NCBI RefSeq assembly: GCF_018139145.2
Contig: NC_059476.1
Coordinates: forward strand, 12,517,001 to 12,581,000
Direction: 5' to 3'
Source of the DNA: Gymnogyps californianus
Lineage: Eukaryota; Chordata; Aves; Accipitriformes; Cathartidae
DNA: 64,000 nucleotides
Shown: one piece after another, positions 12,931-24,800 of the stretch
How the letters are laid out: each line of letters opens with the position of its first letter
Numbering within the stretch: the stretch's first letter is position 1
The notes under the pieces: generated by a model
Told to the model about the DNA's origin: nothing
The model's database searches: none
What the model saw: only the letters and a program-made list of their open reading frames with translations
Translations under genes and position numbers: made by a program

Positions 12931-13045
12931 ATTCTTTTATGAGGAACCTTATCAAAAGCATTTTGAAAACCCAAGTAAATTATATCTACCAGGTCACCTT
13001 TATGTACTATTTTATTAACTTTTCAGATGAGGAATTGCTTTGAAA
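12925..13045 (-). mobile_element. LINE (CR1/L2-like) reverse transcriptase fossil
   Basis: Read on the minus strand, 12938-12998 encodes GDLVDIIYLGFQNAFDKVP followed by HKRIL. That is the conserved reverse-transcriptase block of CR1/L2-group LINEs, usually VDIVYLDFxKAFDxVPH. The first aspartate of the catalytic block (YLDF) is replaced by glycine here. The frame is open only locally and is flanked by unrelated sequence, so this is a dead fragment. A second minus-strand LINE piece, endonuclease-like and therefore normally upstream of the RT, lies at 14384-14638. Order and orientation would fit one old, interrupted copy. Confidence 0.75.
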
Positions 13046-14383
13046 GAGCAATATTTCCTTACAGAGACTGAAGTGGGTTTACTCCCTATTGTCGTTTATT
13101 TGCCTCCATTACGGTGACATTATGGGCTACAGCTGAGGCCGAGGCCCCGTTATGCTTAAGGCTGCACAACCATGAAAGGAGAGACTGGTGACATTTTGGA
13201 AAACTTAAAATTTAAATAAACTTGCTGGTTTTGTCCATGCTGAGATCCGTGCCCTCGTGTCCTGTGTGGCACCGGCTGGATGGTGGTTGTTCCCAGGGAT
13301 GGGGGATCGTCTCCCAGCCAGGGTGTCTTTACCACTTTTGGGGTGTGAGCCAGCCCCAGAGACCCTGTGCCCTTCCCTGCGGTGCTGGTGCTGGCTGCGG
13401 TCGGTGCGCTGCCTGCGGTGCTGCCTGGATGGACAGTACTTCTGCAAGAATTGCAGAGCACCGCTCCTGCGTTAGCTCGCAGTGAGTTTTCCCTTGCTGT
13501 TGCTGTGCAATAGGAGCCAGCACTAAATGCCTTCCTTCTTTTTCAAGGGGGCATTTTACCCCGTAAGGGGAGTGGGGCACCTTGTTTGAGAGATTCAGTA
13601 TTGTGTAGTTTGTTTTCTCTACAGCTTGGGCTAGGTACTAGCTAGTCCAGGTGATTTACTGCCCTGGTGAACTGGCAGCCACATAACTCCTTCCTCAGGT
13701 CCTGTTCAGCTTCCACAGAGTTAAAGTAAATCACTGCTGAAGTCACTCTCTAATTTCCCACAGAAAGCAGCACAGACAAGGAATCTCTTTAGTTACATCC
13801 GTACAAATAACAGGCCAAGGGTTCTTTTCCTGCTTCAGTATCCTCTGATTTTCAGCCTCCCCCTCTCCCCACAAAGATACAGGGTTCTGCAGAAGAAATG
13901 CCTGCTTTTGTACATCTGATAGCAAGTAACCACAAAGAGTGGCGTCTTCCAGCAGATAGATACATATATTTGAGTTAATTAGGTACAATAAAGCTGTCAC
14001 ATAACAACAGCACTTTCTAAGTTTCACTCATTACATGTCTGGTTGAGGGTTTAATTTTTTTCTTCTCTACTGTTATCAGAAATACCTTGAATTTTTTTTT
14101 ACAGTCCTATGTCTCTATGTCCGTTTCCTTTCTAGCTTGTCTGCATTTACTCTAGCCTCTGTTCTGCTCTTTAGTCAGATACTCCTTTTAATTTTTAAAA
14201 GGATGTTTATTTTCAATAAACTCTGCTCAGCAGAGCAGATTTTATCCTTCCTGTTCTTATTTTCAGCTCAAAGGTCCAAACACCATCTACTTCTCTAGCA
14301 CAGGTTCTTAAATAGCCTCCGGACTGATTACATTAGCCAAACTCACCCTTGGTACAGCTCCTGGGGCTGCCAAAGGAGTTACT
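13046..14383. other. Sequence between two LINE fossils, including a GC-richer block
   Basis: The block 13210-13490 is GC- and CpG-richer than its surroundings and yields short open frames on both strands. One frame ends in a cysteine-rich stretch (CLRCCLDGQYFCKNC) that superficially resembles a zinc-binding module but lacks the rest of a LIM or RING domain. I could not recognise any LINE linker motif between 13046 and 14383, so either the element is heavily decayed here or other DNA was inserted. No gene is called. Confidence 0.4.
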
Positions 14384-14638
14384 CTAGGAACAAATTTGCT
14401 GTAAGTTGTTAAAGAGTTTCACTATGCCCTTGAGCCTTCTGTTAATCATTTTTCTCATAGTTTTAAGATCTGGCCTTTTAAAGTTCACCCTCACTGCATT
14501 ACCCCTAGGAGAGTAACCTTCTATTATGATATCAAACCTAATTGCACAATGATTATGATTACCCAGTGGATTTCTTACTCTCACCTCCCTTAACTCCTGT
14601 GCATAATTTAGCACAGAGCTGAGATTCAGTTCCGCCAT
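14384..14638 (-). mobile_element. LINE endonuclease C-terminal fossil (CR1/L2-like)
   Basis: The minus-strand frame of 84 codons contains REVRVRNPLGNHNHCAIRF and, about 15 residues on, VRVNFKRPDLKTMRKMI. CR1/L2 endonucleases end with a block of the form 'VxxPLGxSDHxxIxF', followed by a 'xFxRADFxxxRxLI' segment. The serine-aspartate-histidine of the family is changed to histidine-asparagine-histidine here, which should inactivate it. It lies about 1.4 kb upstream, in LINE sense, of the RT fossil at 12925-13045. The open frame has survived by chance or because the copy is only moderately old. Confidence 0.6.
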
Positions 14639-17623
14639 CAGAGGACTCCCCTGAAAAGCAGTCTTTAAATAATGTCAATTAATTGGCTTTTCAGACCATG
14701 GGTTTTTCTGGCAGGCAGCAGAGGCATGGAAGTCATAGCTCTTCCACTACTGACTCAGTGCCCCCCAAAGGGTCAACCCACATTGTCCCAGTGGTGGTCC
14801 TAAGAGACATCCAGGGCTGATCTCCAATGCTTTGTGCTGTCCCCAGTGGTCCCTGCAGCTTACCCAGGTGGCTTTGGCACCTGCAGAATGGTGACATGGA
14901 GAGAAAGGAGCCCTCCTAAAAGCCAGAAAACCGAAAAAACGTAAGGTTTGGAAATGAAAAATCTCTCTATGTGATAATGGGCAGAGGATAAGAGAAAGGA
15001 GGGAGGTGGTGGGGTTCAGTGCACGTTTGGAACGGCTGTTTGGTGACTGCAGTTCTTGCAGCACACTGGCAATATACATTAATACAGCTGCACACCCCAC
15101 CAAAGCCTCTTGGAGCCTGTGCTCACTCTCCTGTTCTTCCCATGACCCTTTATAACGAGCGTGATGTCAGACCAGATCAATTTGTTTGGTGGTTTCTATG
15201 AACTAGGAACAAATGGAGCAATCTGGAGGGAGCATGTTGCTAATTTCAGAATGTAATAGCTCCTGGTGACTGCATTGGGTCATTACGAAAATGTTTACCC
15301 TTCAAGGGCTTCTGGAAATTCAGTGAAAATATTTAGGGCTGAGTACATGACAGAGGTAAATATTCTGGTCTTTTTAGGTTTCTGAGTTGGAGTACTTCAG
15401 CTGAGGATCAGGCACCCCTTTCATAAATAGCGGTTAGCAGAAAATGGAATTCACCTAACAAAAAAAATTAACACTCATTTTCTTTTTAAAAAAAAAATGG
15501 TAGCTGTGAAGAAATGAAGGAAATGAGAACTAGCTCATAAAGATTAATTCATCACAGGAGAAATTTCCTCTATGAGAGGTAAAGCGTGGTAGGCTTCTAA
15601 CTGTCTGCAATAAACGCAAATGAATATTTTCTGTTTGCCCTAGTGGCTGTTAATATACGTATTTATCTTAATGCATTTGGAAAAAAAATTAAGTAAAATA
15701 AAAATAAAGCTCAATGACTTGTTCTAAATGGATTCCCAACGTTGGCAGAAAAAGACGTACAAGGCACTAAACATGCCTTTGCTAAATGCCGTATAGGTGT
15801 ATACCAATGGTGCTGAAAACAACATAATGGGCTATTGCCTTTCAGCTTTGTAATTGTGGCTACACGGTGTTGTTGGGAAATCTCCTGCTTTATGAGTGGG
15901 ACGTGCTGAGCAGAGACTGGTGTTGATATCGAGCCAAACAGTAGCTGTGCTTGGACTGATACCAATCCCACATTTTCCTTCCTTTCACCTGTCCCTCACG
16001 TGAAGTCCTCCCTGCTGATGGTTCATAATTTCCTTAGAGATATGAGATGGCATGACAAGCTAAAGCACTCACAGAAACATTTGGAAGCTGCAAGCTCTTA
16101 TTTTTACATGGAGCTGACATGCCACTTGAGTGTCCTCTCTGTTGTCTCTGGCTGACAGTTCAATATCGCCCAGGTCATTTTCTTCGGCTGTTGTTTGCAG
16201 CACTTTGCTTTTAGAAGGTCGTCATGCAAGCATTCTTATTTGTTCCGACAACCAAATCAGCCACTTGGTAGTCACTCAGACTTTCTCTGTGCTCCTTTTC
16301 CTTTTGAATCATTTCTTCACCAAGATGCATCCAACACATTTACACAAGAACCTTAGGCACAAATCGGCTGGGATTTCATCTCTGATATATCAGGAAAACA
16401 CATTCTCATCTTTAAGGACTTGTGTTGTTGAGTGCTATGCAATAAACACAGGAATAAAAATCAGGGATTCATTTAAGTCTAGAATAAAAAAAAATCCCAC
16501 TGATTTAATGGACCTAAAGGCCTCCCCTCCCTGCAGTGGATTTTCTTATTAACACTGAATGCAAAGAGAAATCCAGCCTGGCACCATCCGATTAAGTCTT
16601 TGTTTCACCATGCTCAAAGCATCTCTACCACCAGCATCTACGAGTGCAGGATGATATGAAAGGAAATAAATAGTGGATGGGCACCCATGATAAGCCACAT
16701 CACACCCTGCCTATGCTGCCAGGCTGCTCCGGGCTCTGTATGAGATGGGTGCCACTCCAGGGTAGGGGGATTACATGGGTCTGTGACCAGGTGGTACTAA
16801 CAGATAAGCTATGTCCCCATTAGGTAGCTAATGCACTCCTCACAAATCTTCCTCTCCTGAAGTAAGTCTAGCCAAACCTGAACAGACTCATAAAATCAAT
16901 TGAAGAGCTTTCTTAAGGACTTAAGAGTGTACCCAGCCTCTGCAATGGGGAGTAATTTGGACAATCAGTGGAACAGAGGGCAGAACTCTGTCTGAACCAG
17001 GAAGCCAAAGGCAATAATAACTAACATGTATACATAAAATATTCATGGGAAATTTCATCTTGGGTAAAAGAGAATGAATAACTATGTTGATTAAGTATTA
17101 AAAGTTCATTTTATTTTTAGAAGTACTCAGAAAATTGAAAACATCTGGGAACATTATGCAATTCTTTTTACGTAATATCTTCCATTTACATTTCATCAAT
17201 GCTATCAGTTTAACCCTGACCTGTATAGAGGCAACCCACAAGACCCAGTCCTCTTTCTTGCTGGGCTTCAAGAGGTGGTTGAGTTCAGACACTTCTCTCT
17301 CTGTGGAAAAAGCAGTGTGTGTATAAATGATGGTCTATATCAGAGTGTAATGCCCAAGCCCTTCTGCACTTCTGACTTTCAGCATCCTACTAGCAAAGTG
17401 TGAAAAGTTTGAGACACGAGTGGTAGAAAAATGTCTTAAACTGGTTGATCTGTTAAAATGTTGAATCCCTGGGAATTTGCCCTGGGCCATCCCACAGGAC
17501 TAGCTGTGGATCCCGTTAAATCACAAGCAAGAAGCTTCCAGAGAAAGCTTAGATCCTCAAAGATCTTTTGATATGTAACACCAGAGGTTGGCATCTAGAG
17601 GGTAGAAACTTAAGTGCCTTTAA
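14639..17623. other. Unique DNA, AT-rich in part
   Basis: No gene is recognised. The 118-codon minus-strand frame (14747-15103) and the 140-codon plus-strand frame (16130-16552, no ATG at its start) have no domain. The block 15420-15720 is AT-rich, with runs of A and ATTA cores, and could be regulatory, but nothing distinguishes it from background without alignment. Confidence 0.55.
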
Positions 17624-18460
17624 GGGTCTACTGTCACTCCTGCAGTGACAAGCCCAGGTCTGTTGATACTTAACTGCAGGATATTTTACTCAGGAAGTGC
17701 TGTGATCTTATTCTTTTCATTTTTCTTTAAAGAGGTGAGACACAGAGCCGTTAGGAGTATTGACAGTGCTCAGACTGGGCACGTAGGGTTGTGTATCCCC
17801 TGGGGAAGTTACTCCTCCAGAGAGCAGCTGAGAGTGGGCAGGGTGGGTGAAGTGGAGCTCCAGCCCTCCAAAGCAGAGAGGGTCCTCCACAGGTCTCTGG
17901 CAGAGGGTGGAGCAAAAGGACAACTTCTTTTTGGATCACCTTCCACCTCCAGCAAGCATTCTTGCTTTGGCCTAGGTCTCTGCGATTTCTATCAGGTACA
18001 AATACACCAGAGCAGATTTTGTTCATCCTTCGTTAAAAGGCTCATTCACAGGCATTGCAGCACCTCTCTACATGAGGACGCGTCCCTGTCCTACAGGGAG
18101 CTCTATTCCACGTCCCACAGAGTAATCACCTTTCAAGGACAAGGCTTGTCATTCTCTCCCATGCAGAGAAGCTGCCAGCAGGAGGGACCTGGTTTCATTT
18201 GTGTGTGTTTTCGAGATTGTGGCATGAGGTTAACTCATGTAGGATTTACCAGATGTCTCTCTGTGGAGTGGGCTGCTTTGGAGAGCAAAAGAGTTCTTCA
18301 GTCTATGCCTAACTGGAGAAATGAGTCATACACCTGTGCACGCTCCTTTCTTTCAAGGACACGGTGCCCTGTGGAGGTGGGGGTGTTCCTTTCTTGCCTG
18401 GAGAATCTCACATCATCACAGGCAGAATATCAGAGGAATGGGGAAGAGATGACGCATTGA
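17624..18460 (+). other. Longest open frame in the window, no ATG until late
   Basis: After an in-frame TAA at 17621-17623, this frame stays open until the stop that ends at 18460, about 278 codons. The first in-frame ATG is at 18161, giving only 99 residues. A pyrimidine tract ending in AG at 17731-17732 could be a 3' splice site, but the next bases (GTGAGA from 17735) also look like a donor. The translation is rich in Ser, Cys and Arg and has no domain I recognise. The region is GC-richer than average, which lowers the stop frequency. Chance is the default explanation; an unrecognised exon or old gene remnant is possible. Confidence 0.25.
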
Positions 18461-21400
18461 CTTTGCTTTATAGCCTGCCTCCTTCTTAGACTCTCTGGTG
18501 GGTCAGATAAGCCTTGTCTAATCTTGCATTAAAAAGTTTTACCAGTTCTTGCCTTCTTTTTTTTTCTTTTTCCCTGTTTTAGCTTCCCTTGCCACTTGCT
18601 CAGCTGACAGAAGGTATTGCACCCTTTAAGTCCTTGCAAAAATTTGCTTCTCTGGCTGATTTCCAGGCAAAGGAAAGTAGATGGGATAAACTGAGAACTA
18701 TCTGTATCTGAGCAGAGGCTTCCTGGAAAGTCTAACTGCTGTGGGGGCAGTTCAGCTGGCCACACTCACGATGAGGTCTATTGCTCAGCTCTTCATCAGC
18801 ATCGGTGGGATGACTCTGCAGAGCTGGCTGGGACGTCCCCAGTGAGCTGCGCAGAGTACCTGGTGCAGGAAATAGTGGGTGCAGGGACAGTGGCCTTTGC
18901 AGGGTGTCTCGGGAGCTGAGGGCAGCAGTGAGGTGTGGGGTCCATCCTGCCCAGCAAGTGTTGAGCAGTGTCTGGAGCTCATGGTGACAGATGTGTTGGA
19001 TGGGTAATGGGGTCTGGTCTTTCTCACTGCCATCAAGGACTCTGATTGATTTGTCCAGCTTGCCACGATGAAGTCATTAATCTTGATGACACTTGCTGCA
19101 GCCCAGCCTTTGGCACACCAGAGTAATTCTTTTTGCACCTGCCAACAGACAGGTCAGATAGCAGGATTTTCACTGTCCGTGAAAGTTGTGGACCTGATTT
19201 CTAAGAAAGGCCTAATAGATAGCCACTAAAGGGAACAGATCAGGAGATGACCTGCCTTTGGTATAAACTGGAGGCGAGCAACTTGTTTCTTGTAGTGAAA
19301 GGAAAGCAAAGGATGGACTGTGTTTTCAAGAGTCCGTATCATTCCCATGACAAGTCCAAAACTAACACTGCTATCCCTGTTATCCACTGTACAATGATAT
19401 AATGAATCCCATAGGAAGGTACTCAGCATGACAACAATCTGGCTGACACAAAGCATCAGCGCATGTCCTGCTATTCAATATAGTTAGTAAACCTCCTCCT
19501 AGCATGGAGGCACTATTCCAGGACAGAGGTGCCTTATTGCAATGCAGCTCCTATTTTGGAATAATAGCATGATATTAAATTGTAATGGTATAAGACACTT
19601 CTCAGTGACCTGATATTGCCCTTCTTGAATGTGGCATTACATACTTTGGCTTTCTCAGCGTTCAGACAATGCCTAAGCATGGCAGCAATGGACCTTAAGG
19701 AGGAATGGCTTTTACAACAGAAAGTAGGAATTGTTTCCTAGGAGTTGTTTGTACCAATGATCCCCTGTTTCTTTGTCATTTCCTGCCATCCCCCTGAGTC
19801 AATACAGAACACAATGAAACATGAGTCAATAATTTTTAAAACTCGAGCAACAAATGCTATCAGGCTGTGACATGGAAGGGAAAGCATAAATGCATTGGAT
19901 GAAGTTTAATATTAAGCCTCTGTGTAAAGGTTAAATGTTTAATTTCTGTCCACTGATAATCTACCTATATTTTTTTATCATGGCTATAACTCTGGAGGAA
20001 TGAAAGTTCAAATGATTGACCATAAATCGTAGTACAGTCCACTGCTAGCAAGGTTAGAGTTAAATAGATTATCGATCTGTGTAATGGTAAGTGGTAAACT
20101 AATTTTTTCCCATCAGCTCTCTTACTGGGTAGTTGCTTTCTGGGGGCCAAATACATAGGAGAGCTTTGCATTGAATTAGCTTGGAGAGTTAAATAGTATG
20201 TACATCTGGTAGATTCAGCCCAGGATACTACCAGAGCCCTCCAGGATTCCTGTAACGATCCTATTGTTCAGACACGTTTCAAAGCTGTTTTTTTCTTTAC
20301 CATTGAGACTGGTAAATCCTTTGTTGAGAGCTGGGAAAGGTTTGCAAACACTGAGATAAGAGGACTGTATCTCCCTGTACCATCGACCACTGACACCTGT
20401 TTGCACTTGACTAATTTTCCAATTATACAGAATCTTTTCAGTACTGTGAAGGGGTGTCCCTGGAAGAGAGGTTGCTGGTAGTCTTGTTGCACCTGAGAAG
20501 ATATCTGAGTATGTGATGGAAAGCAGCTTTTGAGACACCAACTGCAGAAAATTTTGTGCTTATAAAGAGGATATTAATAGTACTGGAAAAATTATTTGTT
20601 CTGTGCACTTCTAAGAACTGAGTGACTGAAAAAATCCTTACTCCATCACTACAAGAACCCCTTGGACATTAAAAATGTCCTTGACTTACCCTGCTGTGTT
20701 TGTATGGCACAGTATCATTTACAGCTTCCAGGTTTTCGGATGAGGAACCTTAAGCTTGTTAGAGCGTGCAGGAGACGGGGAGCTCAGAAGGGGGAGGGAG
20801 GGCTACCTGGTGCCACACAGCGTAGTTACCTTGTGACAAAGCATCTGGCTCTTTTTTGGGACCTCAGGACCTAGGTGGACACTTGCCACACTCTGGTCCT
20901 ATTACATCAATTTGGGCTGGGTACCAAAGGTGGAATTGGTGCCCAGCTTTGATCACCCACTGAAAGTGAGATCAAAGCCTGTAAGTCTGATGTAGAATAA
21001 AATAATTTATTCCTTATACTAAGGTGTCAATATCAGATCTTGATTTGCAAAAGCTTACTCTGTGCTGACTGGATGCATTAACACTATACATACACACAGA
21101 ACCTGTACTTTCAAGAGCTTGCTATGCCATCCATAGCAGTAGATGGATGTGAGATATATTAATGGAAAGAATCCATGGAAAGCAGCATGGGAATTCAGCA
21201 ATGACCCTTGCTCTGCCAAAGCTCAGAAAGAAATGTTTTTTCATCCTTGGAGAATTTCTGAGATTAGAACAATTTTTCCCCTGTTCTAAGATGGAATGAA
21301 AAAATCAAAATCTTGATGTGTTTTTTTTCCCATCAAACCAATGAGCTGTAAATAAATACATAAAAATATAATTTCAAACACTTCATTTTGAGCTCTTGAC

Positions 21401-22001
21401 ATTTTCCAGCCTTTAATTTCTCTAAACTACAATTTTCAATGCAATAAAACTTTATTCCCTCTCCCTTTGCCCCAGTTCTTCAAATTACATTTTATTGAGG
21501 ACTTCCTGCCTGGCTCTGTTAATAAGGAGACGTTAATTAGCAACCTCAGACTTAACCAGCAGACAGAGAGCAGCAATGGTGGTTTGCATGGAGTGGATTT
21601 AGTTTCCTTCTCCCGTCTGTAAATGTCAGGACCCTGTGGCAGAGCCATCCTGGCACAACGACGTGAAATGCTGATGCAAACCCATTTCTGATCGCCCTGG
21701 TGGAGATGCCGGCAGGAAAAGCGGCTCTGGCTGCGGCTGCTGGTTTGTCATCACAGTTCCCCCTCCCGAGAGATTTTCCTGGGAGCTGGCAGCAACCCCT
21801 GGTTTGTGCCCCTTTGTCACATAGGGACAGGGACAGACCCCTCTCCTGACCATCTCTCTGGAGAAGGCAAATGGTCTGAATAGAAGACAGTTACCTGGGA
21901 GGGGCGGACCAGCAAAGCAAAGATAAAAGAGGTACTGTTTCTCAAAGGATCAGCCATCTTCTTTTGGTGGCATGCGATTTTACTCATGTAAACAGCTGTC
22001 T
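18461..22001. other. Unique non-coding DNA with an AT-rich block
   Basis: No gene is recognised. The block 19790-20110 is AT-rich, has little low-complexity sequence and contains several homeobox-like and Forkhead-like cores (aataattt, taaatgtttaa). It is a candidate conserved non-coding element that I cannot verify. At 21065-21130 a phrase with 'cactatacatacacacag', then 'acctgtactttcaagagcttgc', may be another trace of the old repeat described at 5722. The 108-codon minus-strand frame at 20215-20541 has no recognisable domain. Confidence 0.5.
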
Positions 22002-22070
22002 CATATACACACACATATACACATATACATATACATACACATGCACATGTATGTACACATATATGAACAT
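22002..22070. repeat. Imperfect CA/TA-rich microsatellite
   Basis: Alternating purine-pyrimidine sequence made of CA, TA and CATA units, with interruptions, ends in acatatatgaacat. It produces open frames on both strands rich in Tyr, Thr, Ile and His or in Val and Tyr; these are artefacts of the repeat. Alternating purine-pyrimidine tracts like this can adopt non-B DNA forms. Confidence 0.9.
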
Positions 22071-24473
22071 AAAATTTGTGTTTATGCTTATATTCGTGTT
22101 CATACACACGTGGAAGAGAAAGGTCAATGTGTGTTTTGTAAAGACACAGGGCACTTGTTTGTTCATGAGGGAAGAAGAAGGAATCAATATGTTTGGGTAG
22201 GGGAAATGGATTATCCTTAAACATTCTGCACAAGACAAAAAAGTTTCTATTTGACGTTGATGTGAGTCTTTTCTAAAGATCAGCCCAATCAGACTAGTTT
22301 GGCTGTAGCCAGCACAATGAAACACTGCCTTCAAACTTTCAGAAATATGTATATATTTTTCTGCATGTTACTGGCTTAAAAGCAAGTTTACTGTGTGGAA
22401 GTGGAAGTGGGTAGGTGCACGTGGCATTTCTGAATAAAGATGAATACTTTTTGTTGCAGCTTCCATTTACATCTTTCCTTTAAAGAGTTCTTTTCTGGTT
22501 ATTCCATTTCCCATATTGCAGGTTCCTAGACAATAAAAATCCACTCTGCCCTCATGCAGGAGCAATGTAAGATTTTTGGACCTAATACTTTTCATTCTTT
22601 TAAACCCCACTGTGTGCATTTAGCATGTGAAAAAAAATAAGGTGTGTGTGCACATGTGTGTTTTTGCATGGCAATTCCCTCACTGGGAGATGGTCCAGAT
22701 TTAAAACCCAGTCCTCTGCTAGTGCAGATATCTATTCAAATAAAACAGTGTCTACATGGAGTAACTCCATTAGCAGACAGCAAGTGTTGACTCAGATCTT
22801 CCTTCAAGTAACAGTGAAGGGGAGCATGAGATGTGCCTGACATTGCAGACAACCTGGCTTTCCCATCCCAGACTAATTTTTGAGATGATTGAAACAATTT
22901 CCCAGAGTAATTTCAGATAAAGAGGTAAAGTCTTGAGCAATTTAGTGAACTGATAAAATCAATTATTGCTTCAAGGCAATTGGAAAATTTGATTTTTCAA
23001 CATTTTTTTTCTTCTAGATTTCTGCCCCCCACAAGTAATTACATTTATAAAGGAACAGTTGTTTAACACCTCCCAAGTGAAAAAAAAAAAACCCTCACAG
23101 CAAAATTGGGGCTGTGAATTTATCACAAATATCACTGAATCAGAGATGGGCTGCAAATGGCCTTTTCCTGGCATCCTTTGCAATTTTGACAAATTCACCA
23201 GGTGTACCGAGCTGCATGTGCATGGATGAGCATATTTATAGAAGTGACAGTGTTGTACATGAAATCAGCACCATGTACAAATCCTTCTGTTCCTTGTTTG
23301 TACTTTTGAAATGCATGCAAAGGTGCTGCAGACTTTTAAGGCCCCTTCCTGCACAGCACCGCAATGTGGCTGCAGCATCCCTAGCATTTACTTCCATAAA
23401 ATATGTCCAGACGTTTGCCTTGTGGCAAGGATGGGAGCAAGCTGAAACAGCAGTGAAATAAATTTTGTAACTAATAAAAAGCCTAATACCTTGTTCCTTT
23501 CTTCAGTCCCAATAGTTTCATTGTTTGCTTTGCTTGACTTGAGGCTGCAAGAACGAAACCCAAAAGGAGATTTTTTGATGAAGTGTCCAAAATTAATACC
23601 ACTGCCCTGACACGGCAGCAGCAGCAGCAGTGACATAAAAAAGAAGTAATGCTTAGCTACGGAGTTTTGTTTTCAGACAGATAATCAAAAGGGAACTCAA
23701 AGAGATATTCAATTACAGGGAGACCTGGTGGTTTGAACAGCGGCCCAGTACAACGTGTCTCCGCTGCGGTTGAAGGCACATGAGATTGGAAAGCACCAAG
23801 GGGGAGGAGGGACAGTTCTTGGGGGATGCCAGCTTCAGCGGTGTCTGTCAACATCTCTGCTCCTCTTCGGCCACAGTGCCTGATGGCAGAGCCCGGCGGG
23901 GTGAGGGGGAGAGGAGGGGATGTGCAGGGATCCACCACCACTGGGTGCTTGCCCTTCTCCATGCTCCTCTGCTCGTGCTGTGGGGCCACAGTCCTGCCAC
24001 AGGGACTAGGGCAGCATTTTCTGAGTGTGTCACAGAAACTCTTAAAGCTGCGTAAAGTGACAGAGATGCCTCCAACCGCGCCGTGCACAGGTATCAGATG
24101 AAAGTGCCAAGATATATAATTAGATGCCAGTGGTGGTGAGGTGCTGCACAGTGGCTGACGCAGATGTCTCACCTGGATGTCTTATCGCTGAGACTCAGTG
24201 TGTTATCACATCTTTACAGAGAGGCTGCATTTATTTGAGGGAAATGATGGGACAACAGCAGTAGGAATCTTTAGGTTTTTCACCTGCTGATGTTCATGCA
24301 CCTGAAGTAGAGAGGCTGCAGCAACTGCGACGTGCTTTTTCCACCTGGCTTGGGAAGAGTAGTCGGGGTGATAGCCCAAAGAAATGGTCCTCCCAGAGTC
24401 TCTGATGGACTCCTGTGTGCTTCCTGGAAACACTGGGGAAACACTCAGTGTTTCCAGGGCAGAAACTCAGGGA
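22071..24473. other. Unique non-coding DNA, short CAG run
   Basis: No gene is recognised. Five perfect CAG units lie at 23616-23630. The block 23660-24080 is GC-richer and gives overlapping frames on both strands, including a 171-codon minus-strand frame at 23657-24172, with no domain. The block 23080-23300 is mixed in composition and could be conserved sequence, but that is unproven. Confidence 0.55.
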
Positions 24474-24800
24474 GAAACTCACGCTCAGGGGAGACCTCAC
24501 TGCTGGCTTCAGCTGCCTGACAGAGGGTGTAGACAAGGGAGAGCCAGAGTCTTCTCAGCAGTGCACAGCAATGAGATGAGAGGCTGTGGATACAAGTTGC
24601 AGACGGGGAGATACTCAAGTTTTTTTTCCCCAGTGGGAATGGTCAAACATGGGAACAAGGGCCCAAGGAGGTTGTGAAGTCTCCATCATTAGAGATATTC
24701 AAACCTTGACTAGAAACAGCCCCAAGCAACCAGCTCTGAGCTGGCCCTGTCCTCTGCAGCGGTTTGGACTGGAGACCTCACAGCTCTACCACCATTGTGG
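24474..24800 (+). mobile_element. CR1 LINE fragment, ORF2 C-terminal part and 3' end
   Basis: The DNA follows the 3' part of avian CR1 in order: 'ctcaggggagacctcactgc', 'cctgacagagggtgtagac', a segment ending in gatacaagttgcag, 'ggaggttgtgaagtctccatc', 'gagatattcaaaccttgac' and 'ggtttggactggagacctca'. It is diverged by substitutions and small indels. It lacks the canonical terminal direct repeats (ATTCTATGA type), so the true 3' end is lost or decayed. CR1 copies are usually truncated at the 5' end, as here. It is non-functional. Recognition is by memory of the CR1 layout. Confidence 0.85.

Noticed and set aside
13257..13475. Cysteine-rich end of a 72-codon frame resembling a zinc-binding module
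   Set aside because: Only one CxxC-like pair set is present, spacing does not complete a LIM or RING domain, and the region is GC-rich with open frames on both strands.
21964..22233. Frames rich in Tyr, Thr, Ile and Val around 22.0 kb
   Set aside because: They are translations of a CA/TA microsatellite.
23657..24172. 171-codon minus-strand frame
   Set aside because: It lies in a GC-richer block with overlapping frames on both strands and has no recognisable domain or promoter.
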